Assembly (NCBI GenBank): GCA_947168815.1 | Contig: CAMVNG010000001.1 | Span: 124,001-188,000 of the forward strand | Direction: 5' to 3' | Origin: an uncultured bacterium | Lineage (GTDB): Bacteria; Patescibacteriota; Gracilibacteria; Absconditabacterales; Absconditicoccaceae | DNA length: 64,000 nucleotides | Shown here: positions 50,881 through 61,753 of the stretch, in pieces | Layout of the letters: every line of letters begins with the position of its first letter | Numbering within the stretch: the stretch's first letter is position 1 | The notes under the pieces: model-generated | Told to the model about the DNA's origin: nothing | Seen by the model: the letters and a program-made list of their open reading frames with translations, nothing else | Databases searched by the model: none | Translations under genes and position numbers: made by a program

Positions 50881-51393
50881 ATGCCTGAAACAGCTCTTGT
50901 TATCATAAATATGCAAAATGCATGGATTGAAAAAACTTCAGAATACTATCTTTGAAATCTAGATACCATGATTGAAAAGATGAATTATCTTATTGCCTAT
51001 GCAAGAGAGATGGGATATAAAATAATATTTATTAATCATCACGAACCAGAAGGAGCTTTTGCACTAGACAATCCTCTATCTGATTTCATACCAGAACTAA
51101 ATATTGATAAAGACGACATAATAATAAATAAATTTAAAGTAAGTAGCTTTTACAATACAAAACTCGAATCAGAACTCGCTTGAATCAGAAACATCGTTGT
51201 ATGCTGAGCATTAACAAATCTCTGTGTAAGAATGTTTGTTGAAGAAGCTTACGATAGAGAATATAGAATTGCTCTTATCGATGACTTAACTGTAGCATAT
51301 TCAGATGATTTACACGATATGACATTACAAGACCTTTCTGATACAAGGACAGATTTAAGCATATTACCACTAGAACAATTCGTTGGAGAATAA
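50881..51393 (+). CDS. isochorismatase-like cysteine hydrolase
   Basis: ALVIINMQNAWIE...YKIIFINHHEPEG...IRNIVVCGALTNLCVRMFVEEAYDREYRIALIDDLT. Confidence 0.85.
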
Positions 51394-51419
51394 TTTTACA
51401 TAATGATGATAAGGAAAAA

Positions 51420-51947
51420 ATGGAAGGTGCAAGACTCGTTAGTGAACTAATTGAAAAATATCACCCAAAGAACATCTTAGATTTAGGGGCTTGAAAAGGA
51501 TATTTTAGCATTTTAGCAGCAAGTTATTGAGCTCAAGTTGATGCTGTAGAAGATACAAGTATTAGAAATCAATATCCTGATTATTTAAAAGCTCATCCAA
51601 GTGTTTCTTTTCATGAAAGTAAAATTGATGAATATCAAATAACAAAGAATTATGATCTAGTAATCGCTAAACATATCGTAATGTATATGGATAAAGAATA
51701 TGTGTTATGAAGCTTCTTAAATTCAATTTATCAACATCTGAATAGATGATGACTCCTCTTCCTAACATATCATCATTCTGATTCAGAACTACTTAACGAA
51801 AAAGAAGGTATAGTACGTTATTCACTAAACGATTTTAAATCATTTAGATGAAACTTCTCAGTTAAAGACTTCTGAGACTACACAAATCCAGCACCATGAA
51901 TTAATAAAGAGTACAAGATTTGATACGTCATATTACAAAAAAACTAA
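51420..51947 (+). CDS. class I SAM-dependent methyltransferase
   Basis: KNILDLGAGKGYFSILAASYGAQVDAVEDTSIR...NYDLVIAKHIVMYMDKEYVLG...HLNRGGLLFLTYHHSD. Confidence 0.8.
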
Positions 51948-51972
51948 ATTTTAAAGAATAGCAAATTAATAT

Positions 51973-53481
51973 ATGCCAACAAATGTGCTTATAGATACAA
52001 CAAAAGAATACGATGAAAATAGAATAAAATATCTTCTCGACCTTTGGGAGAAGATTATTTTATCAATATCTAACCAAGTTGACCACAATAAAATTTTAAT
52101 CTTTTTACAAAAAGTTTGAGTTATTGATATTAATGAAGAGAAAAAAGAAGTTGTAATATGAGCAGCAAATGACTTTCTATTATCTCAAATAAAAAAGAAT
52201 CTTTCAAAACCACTCAAAGAAGCTATACAACAATGCTATAATTCACAATTCTGAGTTAAATTTGTTGTATTTACACCGTTTGCAGACTGAGAGCATCCTC
52301 TTCTTACAGACTTAAAAAAGCTTCTAAATATTACAGACAGTACAAGCAATAAAAATAAGCAAAACAATGTTCTAGAAACATCTTTAAAAGAAGAACTATC
52401 AAGATATTTTTGAAATTTATTTGATCCTAAATTCCGCTTTGATACTTTCATTGCAGGATCAAATAATCAATTTGCATTCTCTGCTGCAAAAGCAGTAGCT
52501 CAAGCACCAGGGACACAAAACAATCCTCTCTTCTTATACTGAAATGTAGGATTAGGTAAGACACATCTAATGCAAGCAATTTGAAATGACATTATGGAAA
52601 ATTTTCCAGACAAAGTAGTTATCTATTTGCCTGCAACAAAACTCATAGATGAATTAATACAAGCACTAAGAGCAAATAAACTCCCAACCCTCCAAAAAAA
52701 ATTTGATCAAGTTGACGTGCTTTTAGTAGATGACATACAATTTCTAGCAGATAAAGAAAGAACACAAGAAGTATTTCACGATCTTTTCAATGATTTTTAC
52801 ACAAAGAAAAAACAAGTTATACTTTCTTCAGACCGTCCACCTAGAGAATTAACTCGTATCGCTCCTAGACTACAAAGTAGATTTGCAACTTGATTAGTTG
52901 CTGATATACAAGCGCCAGATTTTGAAACAAGAATAGCAATTCTTGAATCGAAAATACAATCAAAAGACGTAAATATTGATTTTGAATGCCTTTCGTTAAT
53001 TGCACAATACATAAAAAGTAATGTAAGAGAACTTGAAGGAGCTCTCAATATTTTAATTTCAAGACAACAAATAACAAACAGTGAAATCACTGAAAACGAT
53101 GTATATAGTTGCTTAAAAACACTAGGATATTATGTTGAACAAACACCCTGAATAACAAACCCTAACGATACAATACGCAAAGGTTCAAAAACAAGTACAA
53201 AGAATTTTGAGACTCTAATCGAAATGCTAGCTTCATATTATGATCTAGCAGTCGCTGATATTAAATCAGAAAGTAGAAAAAAACCTATTGCTCAAGCAAG
53301 ACAAATGCTAATGTACTTAGCAAGAGAATACTTCTGATGGACATACGAACAAATATGAGATTACTTCAAAATGAATCATGCAACAGCAATGTATGCAACC
53401 GATAAAATAGAGAAAGCGTTAAAAAACGACTCTAGATTACAACACGATTACAGAGTTTTCTCTGATTGGATACAACAATAA
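51973..53481 (+). CDS. dnaA: chromosomal replication initiator DnaA
   Basis: [53 protein letters not shown]...DVLLVDDIQFLADKERTQEVFHDLFN...MNHATAMYATDKIEKAL. Confidence 0.96.
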
Positions 53482-53495
53482 TAAAAAACAAATAT

Positions 53496-53966
53496 ATGGG
53501 AAAAAAAATTTTTATTATTGGTCTTAATGGAAATATTCCATCAAGCCAAGAACAAGTAAGACTCTCGCTTCAAGCTGCTATTGATTTAACTCTAGCTAAA
53601 TCGATTTGTCTTGTCGCTCCTAAACCAACAAAACAAGAATTAATCGAATCAGGTTCTAAAAAAGTGCAAGCTATACTTTTGGATGAAAAAATTGAAATAA
53701 ACAAAATTCAAGAAATTGCTGAAGTCCTTGCAGAAGAATACGGAATCATTCCGAACTGTGAAGATCTAAAAAAGGAAATCGAAGAAACAACAAGAACATT
53801 TCATCTAAAAGAGAAAGAACAAATCAACATCGAAATGATTAAAGCACAAATCAATCAAAGACCTTGGTATGAGCGATTCAATAGCAACAAAACGAGAAAA
53901 AAACAGCTGTGGGAGAATCCTCCTATTAAGAAAAAGTATCTAAAAAAAGGGACTAGGAAGAAATAA
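53496..53966 (+). CDS. hypothetical protein, 156 aa, Lys-rich C-terminus (TGA-free orphan)
   Basis: MGKKIFIIGLNGNIPSSQEQVRLSLQAAIDLTLAKSICLVAPKPTKQELIESG...; AAAAACAAAT immediately upstream; terminator at 53950-53982. Confidence 0.7.
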   Translation: MGKKIFIIGLNGNIPSSQEQVRLSLQAAIDLTLAKSICLVAPKPTKQELIESGSKKVQAILLDEKIEINKIQEIAEVLAEEYGIIPNCEDLKKEIEETTRTFHLKEKEQINIEMIKAQINQRPWYERFNSNKTRKKQLWENPPIKKKYLKKGTRKK

Positions 53967-53982
53967 ATTCCTAGTCTTTTTT
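53950..53982 (+). terminator. intrinsic terminator overlapping 3' end of 53496-53966
   Basis: GACTAGGAAGAAATAAATTCCTAGTCTTTTTTC. Confidence 0.75.
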
Positions 53983-54048
53983 CTTGCATTTAAACTAAAA
54001 CATCAATAAAGTAAACAGCGTCTAAAAAACAAATACAAAATAAAATAA

Positions 54049-54432
54049 ATGCGTATGAATAATTATCACGTTGTCGTAGAACTCGACGAAAAAGGAAAAC
54101 GCAATGTCGGAAAAATCATCGACATTATGGAAAAAAGAAAGTTTGCTTTCAAAGAAAAAAAAGATCGAATTCTTGAGCCGGGGCTAAGAAGAGAGACTAT
54201 CGAACTTGAATCAAAAACCAGAAGCCAACGGTTCCTTGACCCTCTCAAAACAAAGTATGCAAAGAATAAACTCGAGAAAATGCTACAACACTTTATCTAC
54301 AACCACACAGATCTCATATTCGAAACAGATCGCCCAATTGTGGATGTTGAAGGTGTAAAAGCATTCATCTATCTCAACGTTTATCCAAGCAACAAGAAGC
54401 CTCCAATTATTTGTGTCTATAAAGAAGATTAA
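54049..54432 (+). CDS. hypothetical protein, 127 aa (TGA-free orphan)
   Basis: MRMNNYHVVVELDEKGKRNVGKIIDIMEKRKFAFKEKK...; TTGCAT-17-TAAAGT and AAAAACAAAT upstream; terminator at ~54465-54497. Confidence 0.7.
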   Translation: MRMNNYHVVVELDEKGKRNVGKIIDIMEKRKFAFKEKKDRILEPGLRRETIELESKTRSQRFLDPLKTKYAKNKLEKMLQHFIYNHTDLIFETDRPIVDVEGVKAFIYLNVYPSNKKPPIICVYKED

Positions 54433-54464
54433 AGTAAACTCACTTCTAAATTATCAAAAGTCAT

Positions 54465-54497
54465 TTCTAGCATCCCTAGATTTGACTTTTTTTCTTA
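54465..54497 (+). terminator. intrinsic terminator
   Basis: AAAGTCATTTCTAGCATCCCTAGATTTGACTTTTTTC. Confidence 0.7.
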
Positions 54498-54540
54498 TTT
54501 GTATTATAATTAGACAAGGAAATTTTAACTTTAGTACAAA

Positions 54541-54978
54541 ATGAAAGCAGTATTCCCAAAAAATATTAAAAAAGGATTGTTATCAGGATTGACCTTCTCA
54601 ATAGGTCCATTCACAATTTCTATTATTCAATTATTTATCCTTGCAATTGGGATTGCATTAGCACTAGTTACTTTTACAAAATTCCAAGAATCATCGAAAG
54701 CTGTTGGAACTATTTTTGCCATTATCATAGCTGGTATCTTTATAACAATAGCATTTTTTAATGTTTCTGAATTAAATATTCTCGCTTTTTTCGCAAAATT
54801 GATACAAAATCGTTTCTTCGACACTACAGAAAAATTTCAAACAATGAACGAAAAACCTAGCAAATCAGAACTTGCTATTAGGAAACATAAAATTGATGAT
54901 AAAAAACAAAAAATTGATTACAAAACTAATATTGAATTAGATAATGTAAACGAATTAGATACATCAGGACTTATATAA
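54541..54978 (+). CDS. small membrane protein, PrgI-like (possible T4SS-associated)
   Basis: Two TM segments (LTFSIGPFTISIIQLFILAIGIALALVTF, GTIFAIIIAGIFITIAFFNV) then charged tail. Confidence 0.45.
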   Translation: MKAVFPKNIKKGLLSGLTFSIGPFTISIIQLFILAIGIALALVTFTKFQESSKAVGTIFAIIIAGIFITIAFFNVSELNILAFFAKLIQNRFFDTTEKFQTMNEKPSKSELAIRKHKIDDKKQKIDYKTNIELDNVNELDTSGLI

Positions 54979-54985
54979 AAATTTT

Positions 54986-55435
54986 CTAATATTGATCATA
55001 ATCATCATCCTCTACCGGCTTAGCCGCACATTTTTCACATTTTTTAACAAAAGGCTCTTCTAATTGAATAGCATGATATATTAACTCCTCAATATCAATT
55101 ATTCAATTCTTAATATCTATAAAAAGAATATCATCCTCATCATCTCTAACTCATTCTTCCATTTCAGTAACATATTTAGCTGTATATCATTCTATTTTAA
55201 CCTTACGTTGATAAGTCTCAGAACATACATCACAAGTTTCATCCAAAACACACTCTACATCAAGAGTTACAAAAAGAGAATCTTCATCAAGAGATTGAAT
55301 TGTAATTTCTCAAGAAACACCATCTTTTGATAAAGTTGGTAATTCAGGAATCATTTTGTTTTCGAAACTCAAAGTATCAGTAACTTTTGAATTTAGAATA
55401 TCTGAAACTTTAATTTCAAATCATGTATGTTTCAT
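54986..55435 (-). CDS. YceD/DUF177-family protein
   Basis: Code-25 149 aa; VTLDVECVLDETCDVCSETYQRKVKIEGYTAKYV...DIKNGIIDIEELIYHAIQLEEPFVKKCEKC. Confidence 0.7.
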
Positions 55436-55573
55436 CTCGCTCAAGGATAATAAATAAACAACTATTCATATAATCCCCTACAATATTACAATCCAAAATA
55501 AAAAATCAAGACATAAAAAAAAGATCTAATTCAATAATGAATTAGATCTCATTATAATAATAAATGATATTAA

Positions 55574-57772
55574 TTACATGCTTTCATGGAATGTTCTCTT
55601 AATAACTTCTAATTGATGAGCTTTAGATAGTCTTACGAAGTTAACTGCATATCCTGAAACTCTAATTGTAAGAGAAGGATAATTCTCAGGATGTTCATAT
55701 GCATCCATAAGCGTTTCTCTATTTAATACATTAACATTAAGATGATGAGCACCTTTCTTAAAATAACCAGTTAACATAGTAACAAGATTTTTATTTTGCT
55801 CTTCCTTATTTGCACCCAATGATGAAGGTACAATTGAGAAAGTATTTGAAATACCATCTTGAGAGAAGTCATAATCAAGTTTAGCAACAGAATTCAATGA
55901 AGCAATAGCTCATGAATGATCTCTTCCATGCATAGGATTAGCTCCTGGAGCAAATGGTTCACCTGCTTTTCTTCCATCAGGAGTAGCTCATGTTGCTTTA
56001 CCATACATTACATTAGAAGTAATAGTAAGAAGAGATAGTGTTGGTGTAGCATCTTTATATGCTCTATGCTTTGATAACTCTTCCATAAGATAATGTTGTA
56101 TTTCTTTACCCATTAAATCTACTCTATCATCATCATTTCCAAACATTGGATAATCACCTTCAACTTCAAAGTCTTTTGCAATACCATTTTCATCTCTAAT
56201 AGCTTTTACTTTAGCAAATTTAATTGCTGACAATGAATCTAATACTACAGACATTCAAGCTGCTCCGTATGCAATATCTATTCCACATCCAGAATTGATA
56301 AATGCCATTTGAGCTTTTTCATAATAATATTTATCATGCATAAAGTGGATAATATACATAGCTTTAGCATATACTCTAGCAATGTTAGCAATAGCTTTTC
56401 TAAAATTAGCATATACACGTTCATAATTCAATGTTCAATCCTCGTTATCACAATCTTCAAATAAAGATTCATCCATAACTTGAACACCATCAATTTCTTC
56501 TTTACCCTTATTAATAGCAATAAGAAGTGTCTTAGCTAAATTACATCTAGCACCAAAATGTTGAATTCTTTTACCAATCTCTTGATATGATACACAACAT
56601 GCTATTCAATAATCATCTGATCATCTAGAAGGTCTCATCAAATCATCATTTTCATATTGAATTGATGAAGTATCAATTGAAACCTGTGCACAGAATTTTT
56701 TAAATCCTTCAGGCAATGCATCTGACCAAAGAACTGTCAAATTTGGCTCTGGAGAAGGTCCAAGATTATATAATGTTTGTAAGAATCTAAATGAAGTTTT
56801 AGTTACCTTTACTTTACCATCATCAAATACTCATCCTACTGATTCAGTAACCCAAGTAGGATCACCACCAAATACTTCATCATATGATCCTGGTCTTAAA
56901 TGTCTTACTAATCTAAGTTTCATAACAAAATGATCTATCATTTCTTGTGCCTCACTTTCAGTGATTTTTCCTTCTTTCAAATCCTTTTCAATAAAAATAT
57001 CCAAAAATGATGAAACGTTACCTAAAGACATAGCAGCTCCATCTTGTTCTTTAACACCAGAAAGATATGCAAAATATACCCATTGAATAGCTTCTTGAGC
57101 ACTTTCTGCAGGTCTAGTTACATCAAATCCATAAGCCTTAGCCATTTCAGCAATATCATTTAATGCAGCAATTTGCATAGAAATTTCTTCTCTCAACCTA
57201 ACTTTTTCATCACTCATCTCACCATCAATAGCAACAAAATCAGCCTTTTTTTCTTCAATAAGTCTAGCAGTTCCATAAAGAGCTAATCTTCTGTAATCAC
57301 CGATAATTCTACCTCTAGCATAGTTATCAGGCAATCCTGTCAAAACGTGCTTAGATCTATATGTTCTTACTTCACTATCATATGCTGAAAATACGGCATC
57401 ATTATGATTCTTTGCATACTTAAATATCTCTTTAACCTTTGGATCTAATTCAATTCCTCTTTCATTTAAAGCTTTCTCTACAACTCTAACACCTCAAAAA
57501 GGTTTAATTGCTCTTTTCAAAGGTTCATCAGTTTGAAGACCAACAATTGTCTCCAACTCCTTTTTAATATACCCTGGTTTATGAGCAGTAATTGTAGAAA
57601 TAGTTGAAGGATCAACAGATCTCAATCAATTGTTATCTCTTTCTTCCTTTAAAAATTTTTTTACTTCTTCCATCAATTCATTTGTTCTCTCTGTTGGACC
57701 AGCTAGAAAAGAAGCATCTCCATCATAAGGAGTAATGTTCTCATAAACAAATTTTCTTACATCAATTGCCAT
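55574..57772 (-). CDS. pflB: formate C-acetyltransferase (pyruvate formate-lyase)
   Basis: [54 protein letters not shown]...[15 protein letters not shown]...[32 protein letters not shown] glycyl-radical C-terminus. Confidence 0.96.
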
Positions 57773-58003
57773 CTCTTATATTTAACCTAAATAAAAACCC
57801 ATTTTGAACTGTAAATTAAGATTGTTATAACTAATCGTACCAAGGTGCAAATGTAACTATTTAACAATTATTATCAATTAGATATAACACCACAGAACCA
57901 AAATGATAACCATTTTTTATAATTGTATTCATAATCAAAGAAAAAAGCAAAAAAGCCGGATAATAATAACATTATCAAGATCATACACATATCATTTCAT
58001 TGT

Positions 58004-60643
58004 TTAAACCAAATTCTTAAGTACTTTATAATCAATTTTTCCAGTTCATAACAAAGGAATCTTATCTATTTTTTCAATTCTATTAATCTGAATCAAATTA
58101 CTAACTCCCTTTGATTTCAAATAATCATTAACATCCTTAACCTTAAGATTAAGATCAACGACAAATAATACCATTTCAATTCATCATTCAATTTCTTTTC
58201 CTTCAATAGCAAGATTAACTTCATCTGTACTTCAATATTTTTCCTGTAATAATTCTTCTACAAATGGAAGAGAAATCATTTCTCATCATAACTTAAGGAA
58301 TCTCTTCATTCTTCAAGTAATAAAAAGATATCAATCTTTATCAAGATAACCCAAATCACCCGTTTTATACCAAACCTTTTTACCCTTTTTCATAAAAGGA
58401 GATTCAAGAGATTTATCCTCATATCATCTAAACACATTATTTCCTGAATAATAAATCATTCATTCCTCTCAAACATCAAGTTCTTCATCATTAGATATAT
58501 CACAAATCTTTATCTCTCAACCCTTAATAGCTATTCAAACAGACTGCTTTTTTTGTTTTTCAATAGTATTAATAGAAATAATAGGAGCTGTTTCTGTAAT
58601 TCAATATCCCTCTAAAATTGTACAATGAGGAGCCAACTCTCTTGTCTTTTCAAAAACAATTTCTGAACACTTCTCACCTCAAGTAATAACATAACGAAGT
58701 GGTTTTAATTGTTCAGATGTTGCAATAGTAAGTAAGTTTTTCAAAAATGTTGGAGTTGTTGCAAGAATTGTTGGCTTTGTATGGGCAATAAGTTTGGCAG
58801 CTGTAACAGAATCATTAGGATCAGGAGTGTTAACAGACCTCAATCCAGCAATAATTGGGAAAATTGTATTTACCGTAAATCAGAAGCTATGAAATGGAGG
58901 AAGATAACAGAAAAGAATCTCATCATTATAAACGCTCAATATTCATGCTGTTCCATTCCACTCGGAAATAAGATTTTTATGTGTTAATGGTACAGCTTTA
59001 GGCAAAGATTCACTTCATGAAGTATATAATACAACAGCAGTTTCATCTAACTTCTTAGGCAATGGAAAATATAAACTCTTAACTACAGCTTTTAATTTAT
59101 AAGAAAGAGGTATATCCTTTAACAAATCCTCCAAGAAAACAAATTCATATTTATCTAACCAATCAATATTAATAGTCTTATAAAAAGTTTTTGAAGTTAA
59201 AATCTTTTTTGTTTGTGAGAATTTAACACAATGATCAAAAGCAGATTCTGGATGCGTCCAATTCATCATAACAGGTATTTTTTCTGCTAGATATGTTGCC
59301 AAAACTATCATAGTTGTACTAGAAAGTGCAGGGAACATAACACCAATATGCTTTCATGGAATTTTTTTAAGATATTCACTAATTAAAAAGGCCTTTAAAA
59401 CAATATCTTTCCTCTTTTGAAGTCAAAACATTCAATCATAAATTTGAGTAGCATTTTTATCTTTCTTCCAATATTCCTTAAAAATCTCCAAAACATTTTT
59501 ATCTTCATCAAGTTTCCAATATTGATTTTTCTTTTCTTCCTCAGATATATTCCATTCACATGGTTTTAACTCGACTTCTTCATTTCATGCTAATCAAAGT
59601 GCCATAGCAACTAAATCAGCAACTGTCTTTAAATCTTTTAATGAAGTATTTGAAGCTTTAGAATAACTTGCCAAAATTAAATTCTTAATTTCAGCCATAT
59701 CCAAAGAATCAAAATAAAGATCTAAAATAAGATTTGAAGAAAGTTCAATTTTTTCACTTTTATCCATACCCTTAACCTCTCTAACTTTATTCTCAACATC
59801 CTTAATAGTCTCTTCTGGAAACTTTGATTGATCATACTGATTAACCGTTTGAAAACTCTCTATAGAATTACGAATATGTTTAGGTAAAGTCCTATTTTTT
59901 ACATTATTATAATAAAAATAGTTCTTAACATACGATACTTGCTCTTCTCAATTTTTATTATAAAAATCTTCAAGTGTAGCATTAAAAAACTCTAATCACT
60001 TCTTTGAAGCAGACTTTAATTTTTTAGTTTGCTCTTCTACTTCTATTACAACCTTTCTCTTTGGAACAAAAAAGAAAAGATTAGCAATTAAATACCATAT
60101 AGTTCTTAAAAGATTTCAAAAAAATGCAGGTACTCCTCCGTTCCAAGCATTAGACCACCTACTTCACCAAAGACCAGTTGTTCTCACTGTTAAAACCTTT
60201 GTAGTTTTTGGTAATGATTGGACAGTTAAATATGCAGACTTTTTACCTCCAATATATTCTTTTCCCTGTCACATAAGTCTTCAAGATGGATACAATAAGA
60301 CAGAATCTCCATCTTTTAAAGCAAGGATTAAATCATGTAAAGATTGCTCAATCATTTTATTCTGATCACCTTCTTTTCCCTTCTCAAATTCCTGAATAGT
60401 TATTGTATCCATTAGCTTAAAAATCCATCATAAGAATGGATTTTTCGTAAAATCAGAAGTTGCAATAGGTCTAATTCTAATATAAGGACGGAAAATACAC
60501 CAAACAAGAACAGGATCAACAAATGCTATATGATTTGGAAGCACCAAATAGTTTTCTCAATCTTTAAACTCTGGAAAATTCTTCAATTCCACATCATAAC
60601 GAATTTTCATAATCCAATAAAAAATTCTTGCTATAATTTTCAT
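58004..60643 (-). CDS. PlsC acyltransferase - acyl carrier - AMP-dependent acyl ligase fusion (Aas-like)
   Basis: N-term NYLVLPNHIAFVDPVL...YPSGRLMGQGKEYIGGKKSAYL; middle LILDLYFDSLDMAEIKNLILASY (ACP-like DSL); C-term ETAVVLYTSGSESLPKAVPLTHKNL...GYGITETAPIIS...YKTGDLGYLDKDGYLFITGRMKRFLKLWGEMISL. Confidence 0.9.
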
Positions 60644-60716
60644 TTTTTTGTTTTTTTATATAAAAACTTCTTCCTTATAACTATACTGAAAACGTAGTTA
60701 TTTAGCAAAAAAATCT

Positions 60717-61262
60717 CTATTTTTGTATCTTTGAAAATTCTTTTATGATTATCGCTGTAACCTCTTCAGGAGTTTTATCTCAAGTATCTATCATTAAATC
60801 ATAATGGGACTGATCTAAAAGATCTATTCAATATAAATCCTGATACCTTTTTCTATCACTTTCATTTCTTTCTTTTGTAGCTTTTAGAGTTGCTTCCAAA
60901 TCTGAATAACTATCTGTTGTTCTATTATCTCAAAGAATTCTCTGAGCTGCAACCTCATCAGAAACATCTAAGAATACCTTAAATGCATGTGGTTGGCATA
61001 AGAAACCAAGCCTTGATTCTAATAAGACCTTACTATCTAAAGCTAAACTTTTTTGATATTCTTCAAATTTCAAATCAAATTCTTGTTGATTTTCTGGTTT
61101 TTCTCATAAACGATTAAACTCTAAGATACTAATTCACATTTCTTCAGCCAACTTTCTTTTTAAAGTTCAAATAGAAATAATCTCATATCATAACTGCTCT
61201 GCAAGAAGCTTAGAAACAGTACCTTTTCAACTTCACGCTTTTCATCATAAAGTAATAATCAT
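60717..61262 (-). CDS. cytidylate kinase-like P-loop kinase
   Basis: MIITLGGKAGSGKGTVSKLLAEQLGYEIISIGTLKRKLAEEMG...FLDVSDEVAAQRIL; P-loop Gly mostly TGA. Confidence 0.8.
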
Positions 61263-61321
61263 CGCTATAGTAATAGAATAAAAACAAATAATACAAAATC
61301 AGAATTATTACATCTTCTCAT

Positions 61322-61753
61322 TTATATAGAATCCTTTCATTCTGTATCACTTTCACCAAAAGAAGTCAAAGCTTCCAATAAGATTTTTTCTGATTCTAAC
61401 AACTCTTCATCCTCCTCTGCATATTCAAATGAATCATCATCTCAAAAATCTTCTTCAATAATTCAATATTTTGGATAATCTTGTTCATAATCAACAGAAG
61501 ATACCTCTGTAATTTGAGAATCCCCTGAATCATCCATTAAAGTCTCAGGAACTTGAAAATTCTCTCAATCAAGAGACAATTCATCTCAAGATAGCTCTTC
61601 TCAAGATAATTCTTCATAGTAAAAAACCTCTGGTGCAACAGCACCTAAATTATTATTCTCATTATATTCTACCTCAACCTTCTTCTCAAAAAAGAAAAAA
61701 ACGAAAAGAAGTATTAATAGAACACATCCCAGAATCATCACCTCTTTTCTCAT
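61322..61753 (-). CDS. acidic single-TM protein
   Basis: MRKEVMILGCVLLILLFVFFFFEKK then strongly Asp/Glu-rich extracytoplasmic region (EELSGEELSGDELSLDGE). Confidence 0.6.

Noticed and set aside
58781-58987. Plus-strand ORF 58781-58987
   Set aside because: Antisense to the acyl-ligase domain of 58004-60643; no independent support.
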